The notes under the pieces were generated by a model. It made no database searches. It was not told the origin of the DNA and saw only the letters and a program-made list of their open reading frames with translations. Shown in pieces: positions 35,049 through 44,259 of a DNA stretch of 64,000 nucleotides. Source of the stretch: UBA7236 sp031372705 (lineage in GTDB: Bacteria > Bacteroidota > Bacteroidia > Chitinophagales > BACL12); NCBI GenBank assembly GCA_031372705.1, contig JANMLV010000048.1:1-64000 (forward strand). Direction: 5' to 3'. The number at the start of each line of letters is the position of its first letter. Within the stretch, counting starts at the first letter, position 1. A program made the position numbers and the translations under genes.

Positions 35049-35762
35049 ATGAAAAAAATACTAACATTTATAGGGGTTCTGGCATTAGCAGGCTCCATGT
35101 TTGCACAAACTGATTCAACTGCTGCGGCCAACCAAGTAGATTTTGAAGATGATGATCCATCTCGCGACCGCATAATTATGAATGTGCATTGGGATGGCTG
35201 GTTAGGTGCTCCTGATTCTTTAAACGTGAAAGGGCTTTCAAGTGGAATGGGATTTCATTTCTTTTATGATATTCCATTAGGTAGCGACAATGTTAGTTTT
35301 GCCATAGGCGCCGGTTTTAACTGGTCTAACTATTATAACAATTCTTATTTTGGATATGACACGGCTCAAAACACAATCCCATATCAGTACGATGATACCG
35401 TTCAGGTTTCAAAAAATAAATTGGTAATTAATTACGTGGAAGTGCCTTTAGAATTTCGCTTCCGCACCGACGAGAAAAATGGCAACCGTTTTAAAGCTGC
35501 CATCGGTTTTAAAGCAGGTTATGTAATTAGTAATCACACTAAATATGTTGGCGACGATTATATTTCCGGTTCAGGCGATGAAATTAAATACAAGCAATAT
35601 CGTATTAAAAACATGACTAACTTACAGTATGGTCCAACAATACGTTTAGGGTATTCAAAAATAAATATCGAAGCATATTATGGCTTGGCACCAATATTTA
35701 TTGATGGGGAAGGTCCAAGCGGAAACCCAATAACAGTGGGTATTTCATTTAATCCATTCTGA
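35049..35762 (+). CDS. Outer-membrane beta-barrel protein
   Basis: A 237-residue protein with a signal peptide (about 1-20, ending SMFAQ) and alternating beta-strands with aromatic girdles (GMGFHFFYDIPLG, VSFAIGAGFNWSNYY, LVINYVEVPLEFRFRT, FKAAIGFKAGYVISNH, LQYGPTIRLGYSKINIEAYYGLAPIF). It ends in VGISFNPF, a C-terminal aromatic residue typical of barrels inserted by BAM. It resembles the small PorT-type barrels widespread in Bacteroidota, many without a known role. A terminator follows 23 bases after the stop. Confidence 0.85.
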   Translation: MKKILTFIGVLALAGSMFAQTDSTAAANQVDFEDDDPSRDRIIMNVHWDGWLGAPDSLNVKGLSSGMGFHFFYDIPLGSDNVSFAIGAGFNWSNYYNNSYFGYDTAQNTIPYQYDDTVQVSKNKLVINYVEVPLEFRFRTDEKNGNRFKAAIGFKAGYVISNHTKYVGDDYISGSGDEIKYKQYRIKNMTNLQYGPTIRLGYSKINIEAYYGLAPIFIDGEGPSGNPITVGISFNPF

Positions 35763-35785
35763 TTATTGCAAAGATGTTAACAGAG

Positions 35786-35815
35786 TCCCTCCGCATGTAA
35801 ACGGGGGGATTTTTA
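35786..35815 (+). terminator. Intrinsic terminator after the outer-membrane barrel gene
   Basis: 8-bp GC-rich stem TCCCTCCG/CGGGGGGA (one T-G pair) with an eight-base loop, followed by TTTTTA. Confidence 0.85.
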
Positions 35816-35833
35816 TTTTTATAGTAACAACAA

Positions 35834-36826
35834 GTGAAAGAACTAGACCAATTAACTGCCGAACAATTTTTTCAAGGCATTCGCTCCGGTGATCGCGTGC
35901 TGATGGCACGTGCAATTACTTTGCTCGAAAGCGCTGCTGCTGCACATAGAAACAAAGCATTGGAAATATTGGAAAAATGTTTGCCATTTTCCGGCAATGC
36001 ATTGCGCATTGGAATTACCGGTGCTCCCGGCGTTGGAAAAAGTTCTTTTATTGAAACATTAGGTAACCATATAGTTGATGAAAATAAACAACTGGCTGTA
36101 TTAGCCGTCGACCCAAGCAGCAAAAAATCGAAGGGAAGTATCTTGGGCGATAAAACGCGGATGCAGGAGCTATCTAAAAGGTCGTCGGTTTTTATCAGGC
36201 CTACTGCATCAGGTGAACATTATGGTGGTATTGCAGCCGCTACGCGAGAAACTATCGTGTTGCTGGAGGCAGCGGGATTTGATACCATATTGGTTGAAAC
36301 TGTTGGGGTTGGACAAAGTGAAACTGCAGTTCATGATATTACCGATGTGTTTGTGCTGCTTTTAATAGCCGGTGCCGGCGACGAACTGCAAGGTATTAAA
36401 CGGGGCATAATGGAGATGGCCGATATCATTGCCATTAATAAGGCAGATGGCGATAATACTGAGCGTGCTCAAATAGCTTTGGGTGATGTTCGCCGTGCAT
36501 TGCATTTATTTCAACTAAAAGATTCGGGGTGGAATACCACTGTTGAAACATGTTCCGCTCTAACTGCAAAAGGAATTCCGGAAATGTGGCAAAGTATTAA
36601 AAAATACCACCAACACGTTGTAGAAAATGGCTATTTTCAACGCAATCGCAAGCAACAATATATGCAGTGGTTTAACGAATATCTTAACATTTCACTCATC
36701 AACCACTTTAATCAAAATGATGAATTTAAAGCTGCATTTCAACACTACAGCTCAAAAGTAGAACAAGCTGAAATGCTTCCTCCTGTTGCTGTTCAAGCAT
36801 TATTAAGCAAAGTATTCACGCGTTAA
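35834..36826 (+). CDS. meaB: Methylmalonyl-CoA mutase-associated GTPase MeaB
   Basis: G3E-type GTPase chaperone that loads and protects the B12 cofactor of methylmalonyl-CoA mutase. The 330-residue protein begins at GTG and shows LRIGITGAPGVGKSSF (G1 at 63-70), LAVLAVDPSSKKSKGSILGDKTRM, FIRPTASGEHYGGIAAATRE, LVETVGVGQSE (G3) and INKADGD (G4). All are typical of MeaB/ArgK. The mutase is not in the window, but methylmalonyl-CoA epimerase is encoded at 50515-50919, so the propionate/methylmalonyl pathway is probably complete in this genome. Confidence 0.95.
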   Translation: MKELDQLTAEQFFQGIRSGDRVLMARAITLLESAAAAHRNKALEILEKCLPFSGNALRIGITGAPGVGKSSFIETLGNHIVDENKQLAVLAVDPSSKKSKGSILGDKTRMQELSKRSSVFIRPTASGEHYGGIAAATRETIVLLEAAGFDTILVETVGVGQSETAVHDITDVFVLLLIAGAGDELQGIKRGIMEMADIIAINKADGDNTERAQIALGDVRRALHLFQLKDSGWNTTVETCSALTAKGIPEMWQSIKKYHQHVVENGYFQRNRKQQYMQWFNEYLNISLINHFNQNDEFKAAFQHYSSKVEQAEMLPPVAVQALLSKVFTR

Positions 36827-36931
36827 TTGAATTAAATTTCCTTTCTTGTATTGACCAAAGTCACCATTTCCTTTGACTCAGGTCATACTTTTTATTTTGT
36901 GTATAGGGACATCTTTACAACACAAAATCAC

Positions 36932-37132
36932 ATGACTATGAACTTAAATCCAAATTTAAATTTTAACGAAATTATTATCAGATATGCGATATTAATTGTC
37001 ATCGGAATTATGGCAGGCGTTTTTCAAAACTTCTTCTTAATTATTCCGGCAATGGCAGTTTTCTTAACAGCAGTGTTAGGATGGTGCCCAATTAAAGCAT
37101 TCATGAGCAACAATCACACTGTTGCACATTAA
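36932..37132 (+). CDS. Small DUF2892-like membrane protein
   Basis: 66 residues with two hydrophobic segments (IIIRYAILIVIGIMAGVF and FLIIPAMAVFLTAVLGW) and the LGWCPIKAF ending that characterises DUF2892, usually found in small inner-membrane proteins or fused to rhodaneses. The frame stays open upstream to 36851, but those residues are unlike the family. The ATGs at 36932 and 36938 are both plausible starts. It stands between meaB and the trans-sulfuration gene; the Cys in WCP may relate it to sulfur handling, which is inference. Confidence 0.75.
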   Translation: MTMNLNPNLNFNEIIIRYAILIVIGIMAGVFQNFFLIIPAMAVFLTAVLGWCPIKAFMSNNHTVAH

Positions 37133-37216
37133 CGATTGTTTTGCAACACAAGAGCACTTTGCACTTAAATGCAAATGTGACTTACGGTTGTCTTTTCTTT
37201 GAGTATGCCTGAAAAA

Positions 37217-37250
37217 AATGGTCTGTCTTCCGACAGGCCATTTTATTTTG
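37217..37250 (+). terminator. Intrinsic terminator before the trans-sulfuration gene
   Basis: An 11-bp stem AATGGTCTGTC/GACAGGCCATT (one T-G pair) with loop TTCC, then TTATTTTG. It terminates the DUF2892 transcript from 85 bases downstream. Confidence 0.82.
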
Positions 37251-37278
37251 TACAAAATTCCCGTAATTTGTCTGCAAT

Positions 37279-38421
37279 ATGGACATCTCATACATTTTAA
37301 ACATTTTGGGTGAAGAGCGCGAAAACTATTACAATGCTGTAGCACCGCCAATTATTCAAACCAGCAATTTTGCATTTAAAACCGTTGCCGATTTTCGCGA
37401 AGCAACTAAAGATGAATTGCACGCACATTTATATACACGTGGTAACAACCCAACAACTGAAATTGTAAGAAAAAAGATTGCTGCTTTAGAAGGAACCGAC
37501 GATTGTCTTATTTTTTCAAGCGGTGCTGCAGCTATTGCCGCGGCTATATTTCATAGTGTTAAATCGGGCGACCATGTAATTTGTGTAGAAAGTCCTTATA
37601 GCTGGACTTATTACATGCTTACACAAGTTTTTCCAAAATACGGGGTTACCACAACTTTTGTTGACGGAAAGCACTTGGCAAATTTTGAAAATGCAATTCA
37701 AGAAAACACCAGATTAATATTTTTGGAAAGTCCGAACACATTTTGGTTCGATTTGCAGGATTTAGAAGCGGTATGTAATTTGGCTAAATCGAAAAATATT
37801 GTGACCGCAATCGATAACAGTTATTGCACGCCATTATATCAACAAGCGCATAAATTAGGGGTTGATTTAGTTATACATACCGCAACAAAATATCTCGCAG
37901 GGCATAGTGATGTTGTATCCGGTGTAATTTGCGCAAATCAGGAACATATTAATGCCATTTTTAAAACTGAGTTTATGGCAATCGGTGCAATTCCTTCACC
38001 CAATGATGCTTGGTTATTATTGCGTGGTATGCGCACACTTCCTATGCGGTTGGAGAAAAGTGTGTCTAACGCTGAAAAATTAATTGCGTGGATGGAACAT
38101 CATCCTAAAGTGGAAAAAATAATTTATCCATTTCATCATAGTCACCCACAATTTGAATTAGCCAAAAAACAAATGAAACGAGGCGGAGGATTATTTGCTG
38201 TTTTATTAAAAACAAATAGTAAAGATGCTATAGAAGCATTTTGTAATAAGTTGCAGCGATTTTTGCTGGCCGTTTCTTGGGGAGGATATGAATCGCTGGT
38301 ATTTCCGGCTTGTATAAAAGAAGGAAATGATTATCCGGTAAATTTTGTGCGCTTTTATGCAGGATTAGAAGAAGTTGAAGTATTAATTGCAGATATTGAT
38401 CAAGCCTTATCGGAAATTTGA
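37279..38421 (+). CDS. Cys/Met-metabolism PLP enzyme (cystathionine synthase/lyase type)
   Basis: A 380-residue gamma-family PLP enzyme. Motifs: NAVAPPIIQTSNFAF, LYTRGNNPTTEIVRKKIAALEGTDDCLIFSSGAAAIAAAIF, the PLP aldimine region VIHTATKYLAGHSDVVSG (K204), and GAIPSPNDAWLLLRGMRTLPMRLEKS. The usual C-terminal substrate loop reads VSWGGYESLVFPA rather than the SLG-x-x-ESL of many gamma-synthases. It could be cystathionine gamma-synthase, gamma-lyase or a methionine gamma-lyase-like enzyme; sequence alone does not decide. Its last 22 bases overlap tail-to-tail with the DUF1361 gene on the other strand. Confidence 0.9.
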   Translation: MDISYILNILGEERENYYNAVAPPIIQTSNFAFKTVADFREATKDELHAHLYTRGNNPTTEIVRKKIAALEGTDDCLIFSSGAAAIAAAIFHSVKSGDHVICVESPYSWTYYMLTQVFPKYGVTTTFVDGKHLANFENAIQENTRLIFLESPNTFWFDLQDLEAVCNLAKSKNIVTAIDNSYCTPLYQQAHKLGVDLVIHTATKYLAGHSDVVSGVICANQEHINAIFKTEFMAIGAIPSPNDAWLLLRGMRTLPMRLEKSVSNAEKLIAWMEHHPKVEKIIYPFHHSHPQFELAKKQMKRGGGLFAVLLKTNSKDAIEAFCNKLQRFLLAVSWGGYESLVFPACIKEGNDYPVNFVRFYAGLEEVEVLIADIDQALSEI

Positions 38422-39080
38422 AAGATGCTCGATTTGCTAAACAACTGAAAATATAATAATGTAAAAAATGTAGCAAACACGAGGCTTAGCGAACCCATTT
38501 GCAACATAGCATTATTGTCGTTCAACAATTGTAAAAATTCTTGTGTGAGGGTTGATGGGTTAGTAATTATTTCCCAGCTGTTCCACCTTTCGTATCTACC
38601 CAAATAAATACCTATTCCACAGCTGAAAAAGGCTATAAATATAACAGCTGCATTTACCCATTTGCTTTTGTTGACAAGTAATTTGCGATGCAGTTTTCTA
38701 AATGCAAAAAATGTGAGCATCATACCGGTGTATGCAAAAGAAAGTAACATGATTAAATCGTACCACATGGGTACTGAATTAAATTCATGTAAGTGAAATA
38801 TATCGGTTAGCATATATGGTGCATTAGGGAAAAATATAAACCACAAAAAAAACAAACAGCCAATTTGAAAGCGATTATTTTTGGTGTCAAGTTTTACGAT
38901 GCGCAATACTAATAAATAGGGTATCCAGGCGAGGAATAAATTAATACCCATAAATCGATATTCAAAACTATCGGTATAAAGCATACGCACAATTAATAGC
39001 AAAAAACAAAAGGAGCTGAATAATAACAATTGTTTCTTTTCGCTGCCCGCATACGGAGAATTTAAATGAACAATTTTCAT
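38400..39080 (-). CDS. DUF1361 membrane protein
   Basis: A 226-residue inner-membrane protein with about six to seven hydrophobic segments and the DUF1361 signature FFPNAPYMLTDIFHLHE in the middle (about residues 93-110), followed by PMWYDLIMLLSFAYTGMML and GIYLGRYERWNSWEI, both family-typical. The role is unknown. The start at 39080 is two bases after the stop of the diacylglycerol kinase gene, so it is the last gene of a tight minus-strand operon. The frame continues upstream to 39116, but that part overlaps the kinase gene. Confidence 0.87.
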   Translation of the reverse strand: MKIVHLNSPYAGSEKKQLLLFSSFCFLLLIVRMLYTDSFEYRFMGINLFLAWIPYLLVLRIVKLDTKNNRFQIGCLFFLWFIFFPNAPYMLTDIFHLHEFNSVPMWYDLIMLLSFAYTGMMLTFFAFRKLHRKLLVNKSKWVNAAVIFIAFFSCGIGIYLGRYERWNSWEIITNPSTLTQEFLQLLNDNNAMLQMGSLSLVFATFFTLLYFQLFSKSSIFQISDKA

Positions 39081-39081
39081 A

Positions 39082-39432
39082 TTAAAATATTTTTGGGATA
39101 AATATGATACTACCAATTATAACAGCAATGCCTGCGCAAAGTAGAACTGCGCCTGCAGCTAGGTCTTTCACCAATCCTATTTGTTTATGTTGCTCGGGAT
39201 GCACTACATCACAAAGTTTTTCTAAAGCCGTATTAAATGCTTCGGCACCAATAACAAGTGCAATAGCAATGCATATCAGCATCCAATCGGTTGATGAAAT
39301 ATGTAGAATAAAACCTGCAGCAATTACAACTATTGTAATAAGTAAATGCACTTGAGCATGCCGTTCGGTTTTAAATAAATAAATTAATCCCCGAAAGGCA
39401 TCACCAAAACTTTTTGCTTCCTTTTTTAACAT
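39082..39432 (-). CDS. dgkA: Diacylglycerol/undecaprenol kinase (DgkA family)
   Basis: A 116-residue inner-membrane lipid kinase. Motifs: FGDAFRGLIYLFKTERHAQVHL at the N-terminus, three hydrophobic segments, and the active-site signature GAEAFNTALEKLCDVVHPE, in which the Glu residues bind Mg-ATP. Gram-positive-type DgkA proteins of this length phosphorylate undecaprenol; the substrate here is unproven. The ATG at 39432 lies four bases after the endonuclease stop; a longer frame to 39489 would overlap that gene and add non-conserved residues. Confidence 0.9.
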   Translation of the reverse strand: MLKKEAKSFGDAFRGLIYLFKTERHAQVHLLITIVVIAAGFILHISSTDWMLICIAIALVIGAEAFNTALEKLCDVVHPEQHKQIGLVKDLAAGAVLLCAGIAVIIGSIIFIPKIF

Positions 39433-39436
39433 CTGA

Positions 39437-40456
39437 CTATTTGGTTTTATTTTTTGGAGATGTAGTACTTTTGAATTCATAATAACCAATAATGCCTAAA
39501 TGATTGCTGGTTGTTCCACCTTGGGTGTTAAATTTTTCGCAGGTTATTGATGAGGAGTGAAAAATATAATCAATCGGAATTTGTAAAGGTGATTGTGCCG
39601 GATATGTTGCCGATAAATCTTTACGACTATCTTTTAATTTGGTGGTATTTAATAATGATGTTACTTGTTCGCTCCAAGGAACGGCATTCATATCTCCCAT
39701 AACTATTAGCGGACCTGTTATTTTATTTGCTTCGTCGGCAATAAATTTAAATTGTTTTACCTGAGCTTGAAAGTCTTTATCGTTTGTGGGTGTGCTGGTT
39801 GTTGCTGCAATAAAGTGCAGTGTATCAGCATTAATAATTATTATTCCGGTTAACAATGGAAAATCGTGCGAAGCAATAACAGCTTTAGATTCAATTGGAT
39901 ATTTGGAGTAAACTGCCATGCCGAACCCGGTATAACTTAATTCACTTAATGCATAGGGATATTTTTGGCGCATTATAGGGTCAACTATTGCAAATGAATT
40001 TTCTTTTAATTCTTGCATTGATACAATATCGGCATCCGATGCCAATGCAGCATCGGCAACAGAAGCTATTTTTTTATTATTTTCTTTTACATTAAAATGT
40101 AAAACTGAGAAATCGCTAATAACAGTTTCATTTTTTTCTGCTTTTTTGGTTGATGGCAACTCACCGGCTGTTTTAAAATATGGCCAAATACCGGGAGCTA
40201 AAATAAGCAGGGCAATTGCACCGGCCGATGCCAAAGCATAATTATTGCGCAAAAAGAAAAATGTGACAAATACCACTAAAAAAACGGCGTAGGGAATGCG
40301 CAAGCTGTCGGCAGCGGAAACAATCCAACCCGGCTCAATTACTAAAATTGTGCTGAAAATGATAATTAGTGCAGCAATTATTGCTCTAAACGTAAACATT
40401 TCTACCCAGCGCCAAAACAATTGGAAACCTGCTTTTATTTGCCCTAACAATTTCAT
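39437..40456 (-). CDS. Membrane-anchored endonuclease/exonuclease/phosphatase-family protein
   Basis: A 339-residue protein. Three hydrophobic segments occupy residues about 15-95. A linker follows, then an EEP-fold domain (about 115-330) with VLHFNVKENN, DADIVSMQELKEN (catalytic-type Glu), GPLIVMGDMNAVPWSE (Asp-x-Asn), IDYIFHSSSI and the final SNHLGIIGYYEF (active-site His). The same layout is seen in membrane-anchored EEP hydrolases acting on nucleic acids, lipids or phosphate esters; the substrate is not evident. First of three tightly packed genes with dgkA and DUF1361, which hints at a lipid-linked role. Confidence 0.88.
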   Translation of the reverse strand: MKLLGQIKAGFQLFWRWVEMFTFRAIIAALIIIFSTILVIEPGWIVSAADSLRIPYAVFLVVFVTFFFLRNNYALASAGAIALLILAPGIWPYFKTAGELPSTKKAEKNETVISDFSVLHFNVKENNKKIASVADAALASDADIVSMQELKENSFAIVDPIMRQKYPYALSELSYTGFGMAVYSKYPIESKAVIASHDFPLLTGIIIINADTLHFIAATTSTPTNDKDFQAQVKQFKFIADEANKITGPLIVMGDMNAVPWSEQVTSLLNTTKLKDSRKDLSATYPAQSPLQIPIDYIFHSSSITCEKFNTQGGTTSNHLGIIGYYEFKSTTSPKNKTK

Positions 40457-40507
40457 AAGTGTAAAGATAAAAAAGAACTTTGAATTACAAAGTAAAATTA
40501 AGAAACA

Positions 40508-40807
40508 TTAACTATTGCCTTTTAGTAATTTTTCCAAAGCATTGAGATGTAAGCGGAATGCCTGCTTGCCTGAAGTGGTTACGTTATAGGTGGTACGTGG
40601 CTTTTTGCCTACAAATTCCTTTTTCACAGCAATGTATTCAGCCTTTTCGAGCGCTGAAATATGGCTCGCAAGATTACCATCGGTTAGATTGAGCAAGGTT
40701 TTTAACGTATTAAAATCTACCCATTCGTTTACCATCAGTACACTCATGATACCTAATCGAACACGATTGTCGAACTCCTTATTTAGACCTGCTATGATAT
40801 CTTTCAT
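40508..40807 (-). CDS. Winged-helix transcriptional regulator
   Basis: A 99-residue DNA-binding protein of the short winged-helix class (MarR/PadR-like, PF13601 type). VDFNTLKTLLNLTDGNLASHISALEKAEYIAVKKEFVGKKPRTTYNVT gives the helix-turn-helix and wing (residues about 31-80). There is no ligand domain. It lies three bases behind the membrane-protein gene on the same strand. This pairing of short winged helix with a multi-pass membrane protein is common in Bacteroidota and suggests co-regulation. Confidence 0.85.
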   Translation of the reverse strand: MKDIIAGLNKEFDNRVRLGIMSVLMVNEWVDFNTLKTLLNLTDGNLASHISALEKAEYIAVKKEFVGKKPRTTYNVTTSGKQAFRLHLNALEKLLKGNS

Positions 40808-40810
40808 GGT

Positions 40811-41446
40811 TTATCGTTCGTATCTGAAATACATTACAGCGCCATAAATAATATGAAGAATACCGAAGCCGAAAGCCCAGAACAGGATGATATATCCCGG
40901 AATTATCATGGCAATTAGCCCTAAAATGATTTCACAAATTCCCAAATACCGAACTTCGCCTAATGTGTATTTACTGGCATTTAAAAGTGCCAAACCATAA
41001 AATAAAAGTGTTGCCGGTGCAATTAGAAGATAAATGTTATAATAATATAGGATGAGGCAAAAAATGGCGCCTGTTGCAAGTGGAATTAGTAAATTTATAA
41101 GCGTTAGTTCGGCAGCTTTATTCCAAATCGGTAACCCTTGAATGCGCGCTTTCCGCACAGCAAAATAGGTTGAAAAGGTTAATGCTAAAACCAACACCAC
41201 AGCGGCATCTAAAAGGAAAAACAGTACATCTGCCAAATTAACAGAAGCAATTCTATTTATTTGGCCTTCAGCTAACTGAATATTAGTATTAATGTACCAT
41301 CCGGCAACAAAAGCACCAACTAGTGCAACAACTCCGGCGCTTATTCCCGACAAACCGCTTAAGGAAATAAATCGAGACGATTTCTCCATCATAGAGCGAA
41401 TCTCTTTGATGTCTTCCAGGTAATGCTGATTTGGTTTTTCTTCCAT
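40811..41446 (-). CDS. Multi-pass membrane protein paired with the winged-helix regulator
   Basis: A 211-residue inner-membrane protein with a cytoplasmic helix (EEKPNQHYLEDIKEIRSMME) and about six hydrophobic segments. LSGLSGISAGVVALVGAFVAGWYI and GLIAMIIPGYIILFWAFGFGILHIIYG are the most conserved-looking. I do not recognise a numbered family with certainty. It is the first gene of a two-gene unit with the winged-helix regulator. Its start is 76 bases from the divergent SGNH-like gene. Confidence 0.75.
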   Translation of the reverse strand: MEEKPNQHYLEDIKEIRSMMEKSSRFISLSGLSGISAGVVALVGAFVAGWYINTNIQLAEGQINRIASVNLADVLFFLLDAAVVLVLALTFSTYFAVRKARIQGLPIWNKAAELTLINLLIPLATGAIFCLILYYYNIYLLIAPATLLFYGLALLNASKYTLGEVRYLGICEIILGLIAMIIPGYIILFWAFGFGILHIIYGAVMYFRYER

Positions 41447-41505
41447 ATTAAAGCGCTTTGTGAAACAAAGCTAATAGAAAGATGTTACAAAATGGATATT
41501 TCCTT

Positions 41506-41513
41506 TAATTTTG
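41506..41513 (+). promoter_or_regulatory. -7 promoter box TAATTTTG next to the first SGNH-like gene
   Basis: Perfect TAnnTTTG with eight bases to the ATG at 41522, and downstream of the alternative in-frame ATG at 41492. It supports 41522 as the start. Confidence 0.45.
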
Positions 41514-41521
41514 AACAATAT

Positions 41522-42841
41522 ATGAAAAGTTTTGCCCCAATAAAATACTTCATGTTGCTTTTCCTCGGCTTTTGCTTCTGCACAAAAACAAATGCTCAAC
41601 TGCAATGTGAAAATGATACTTCTTATTTGAGGTCGCTAATTGACTTGAAATACAGCACCTATCTTGGTTATCAGGGCGGCCTTTATCCTGATGGCGAGAA
41701 CATAATGCCTCCCGCACACTTTTCAGCGGGCATGAATATCAGCAGGCAGGTTGTTCCGTTAAATGAATTTGGAGCACTCGATGTAGAAAATGGTAAAGCC
41801 GGATTTATTTGTCTCGGCGCATCAACTGCAGGCAACGCTTTTAACCATTTTAAATCAAAAGCCGAGGCGGATGAAGCAATTAACCCTTGTCTCAAATTTG
41901 CAAACTGTGCAGTAGGTGCTAAAGGTCTTGAAATTATGATTGATACCATTGTTAATAATTGGTATTGGGAAGATGAAATTATGCCCGATGTTATTGGAGC
42001 AGATTTAACAAGATATCAAGTGCAAATAGTTTGGCTAATGGTAACATCACGTATTGATACTGTTTTACTATGGCCATATCAGCCACGGTCTGTGGCCGAG
42101 AAGTACGAAGCGTTAATGCCCATTTTACTCGCCAAATTTCCAAATTTGAAACAGGTGTTTTTAAGCGGCTTTAATTACGGCGGTTATGCCGACCCTACAA
42201 AAGAGTTTTATGACATGATTTATGAACCCTCATCATATTGGAATAACTGGTCGGTAAAGTTTTTGATTGAAGACCAATTAGCCGGTGATCCGGGATTGAT
42301 ATATTCGGGACCTGACCGAAATTCGCCTTGGTTAGCTTGGGGCCCGCACCTTTGGGCAGATGGCATGCGACCTAACGTTGTAGATGGTTTGCGGTGGAAT
42401 TGCGCCGTTGATTACAAGCCGGATGGTGGAGGATACCACATGTCGAATGAAGGCAAAGACAAAGAAGGAAAAATTATTTACGATTATTTCAAAAATTCGT
42501 TGATTGCAGCCGATTGGTTTAACTATGCACCTCGATGGACATCTTGCGACCCGGCCTTTAAATTGGAGGATAATTTCATTCAATCTGAGCCGGAAGTTAA
42601 AATATTTCCTAATCCAGCAACTGACATTGTGTTTATTGAAGTAGCGGCACTTGATGCTCAATATGCTGATATTCAGGTATTTAACAGTATAGGTCAATTG
42701 GTTTTAGTGGAAAAAATTGCCGTTGAGCAAGGTTATTTGTTTACTGATTTAGCCTTGCAGCAGCAACCTGCCGGCATCTACAACGTAGTAATAACAACAC
42801 TTAAGAAAAAATTAAGCACGAACCTCGTTTTAAATCGATAA
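41522..42841 (+). CDS. Secreted SGNH-hydrolase-like protein, paralog 1, T9SS tail
   Basis: A 439-residue exoprotein. A signal peptide ends TKTNAQ (26). The body has SGNH-like blocks in order: CLGASTAG (putative nucleophile S101), a Gly-rich FANCAVGAKG, VQIVWLMVTSRID, and DGGGYHMSNEGKDK with D301 and H306 spaced as in the C-terminal Asp-x-x-His type block. GFNYGGYADP and WGPHLWADGMRP are shared with the two following paralogs. Residues about 360-439 are a T9SS type A domain (IFPNPATDIVFIEV). SGNH assignment is by motif pattern, not a search; an esterase or carbohydrate deacetylase role is inference. Confidence 0.78.
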   Translation: MKSFAPIKYFMLLFLGFCFCTKTNAQLQCENDTSYLRSLIDLKYSTYLGYQGGLYPDGENIMPPAHFSAGMNISRQVVPLNEFGALDVENGKAGFICLGASTAGNAFNHFKSKAEADEAINPCLKFANCAVGAKGLEIMIDTIVNNWYWEDEIMPDVIGADLTRYQVQIVWLMVTSRIDTVLLWPYQPRSVAEKYEALMPILLAKFPNLKQVFLSGFNYGGYADPTKEFYDMIYEPSSYWNNWSVKFLIEDQLAGDPGLIYSGPDRNSPWLAWGPHLWADGMRPNVVDGLRWNCAVDYKPDGGGYHMSNEGKDKEGKIIYDYFKNSLIAADWFNYAPRWTSCDPAFKLEDNFIQSEPEVKIFPNPATDIVFIEVAALDAQYADIQVFNSIGQLVLVEKIAVEQGYLFTDLALQQQPAGIYNVVITTLKKKLSTNLVLNR

Positions 42842-42886
42842 GTTATTTTAACTTACATGCAACTATGTTTGCGGCAAATAATTCTT

Positions 42887-42894
42887 TATCTTTG
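42887..42894 (+). promoter_or_regulatory. -7 promoter box TATCTTTG of paralog 2
   Basis: Perfect TAnnTTTG, 33 bases before the ATG at 42928, with a TTTG 15 bases upstream of the box as a weak -33 candidate. Confidence 0.5.
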
Positions 42895-42927
42895 ACATCT
42901 AATTTATTAAACTTATAATTTAAATCC

Positions 42928-44253
42928 ATGAGGAAATTATTATTTACATGCACACTTATTGCTTCAATTTTTATTGGAAGCAATGCAAAAGCTCAGCTAA
43001 ACTGCGCGAATGATTCAACAGGGCTTATTCCAATTACCGACTTAGGTGCGGCATTTTATGAGGGAACTTGGCAAGGCGGACTTTACCAAGGTGGAAGTAA
43101 TGTTCCTCCAACGGGACATTTAAATAAGGGAATCAATATTGTTAAAAAATTAAAGCCTTTAGATACCTTAGGTAACGTAAATTATGCAACCGGTAAAATA
43201 GTATTAGCCGGATTCGGTGCATCAACCGTGGGTGGTCCGTTTAATCACATGATTCAAATCATGAAAGATTCTACTGACCAAAATCCTTGTATGAAAGCAG
43301 TAAACGCGGCGAATGGCTCCGACGGTGTTACAGCAATGTACATCGGCAATGATACATATTGGGATTACGTAAGAGATTTTAAATTAGCTGAAAAAGATAT
43401 TACGCCAATACAACTTCAGGTGGGTTGGTTAATGCATAGTTCACGTACTGACTCAAATGGTTATGATGTTACAAGTTATGCCGATTCATTGGTAAAAAGA
43501 TTTACCGTTGCATTAAATGCATTGCTCTATTATTATCCTAATCTTAAAGTTGTTTTTGTTAGTGGTTTCCCTTATGGTGGATATGCTGATCCAATGAAAG
43601 CATTATATCACGTAATTAGCGAACCATCCAGCTATCACCACAACTTTGCAATGAAAGAATTAATTCGTCGACAAATATCAGGTGATGTAACATTAAAATA
43701 TAGAGAACCGGGTAAAAAAGTTCCTTATATCGTTTGGGGACCACCACTTTGGGCTGATGGTAAAAACCCACGTACTTATGATGGTTTAACTTGGAATTGT
43801 GAAGCAGAATTTGCAATTGATGGCGGTGGTTATCACTTAACTAACGAAGGAAAAGACAAATTAGCTAAAATACTATTGAATTTCTTTAGAACAGATACAC
43901 TCAGCGAAGGTTGGTTTATGGATGGTCCTAAATGGGCATCATGCGCTGATGGCAGATTACCTGATGGTAGTGTTATATTACCTGATGAAACTATTATAAC
44001 AAAAGAAGAAATAAGCATTTTCCCTAACCCTTCAACCGGACAATATTATGTTGATTTTGATGAAGTATTAACTGCGCCAATTCATATTAAGGTAGTGAAT
44101 CAGTTAGGTGAAGTTATTCTTACAGAGGCTTATGGTTCGTCGCAACCGTTCTCGTTTTATCAATTTAATCTGTCAGGAAAACCCGCGGGGATTTATTATT
44201 TTGAAGTAAGAATAGGAGATAAATCATTTACGCAACCAATAATTTTAAACTAA
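42928..44253 (+). CDS. Secreted SGNH-hydrolase-like protein, paralog 2, T9SS tail
   Basis: A 441-residue paralog of the preceding gene. The signal peptide ends NAKAQ (23). All putative catalytic positions are kept: GFGASTVGG with S99, NAANGSDGV, and DGGGYHLTNEGKDK with D298 and H303. VSGFPYGGYADP and WGPPLWADGKNPRTYDGLTWNCE match the family-specific region. The T9SS domain (IFPNPSTGQYYVDF through SFTQPIILN) is complete. It has its own promoter box, so it need not depend on paralog 1. Six bases separate its stop from the third paralog. Confidence 0.8.
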   Translation: MRKLLFTCTLIASIFIGSNAKAQLNCANDSTGLIPITDLGAAFYEGTWQGGLYQGGSNVPPTGHLNKGINIVKKLKPLDTLGNVNYATGKIVLAGFGASTVGGPFNHMIQIMKDSTDQNPCMKAVNAANGSDGVTAMYIGNDTYWDYVRDFKLAEKDITPIQLQVGWLMHSSRTDSNGYDVTSYADSLVKRFTVALNALLYYYPNLKVVFVSGFPYGGYADPMKALYHVISEPSSYHHNFAMKELIRRQISGDVTLKYREPGKKVPYIVWGPPLWADGKNPRTYDGLTWNCEAEFAIDGGGYHLTNEGKDKLAKILLNFFRTDTLSEGWFMDGPKWASCADGRLPDGSVILPDETIITKEEISIFPNPSTGQYYVDFDEVLTAPIHIKVVNQLGEVILTEAYGSSQPFSFYQFNLSGKPAGIYYFEVRIGDKSFTQPIILN

Positions 44254-44259
44254 ATAATT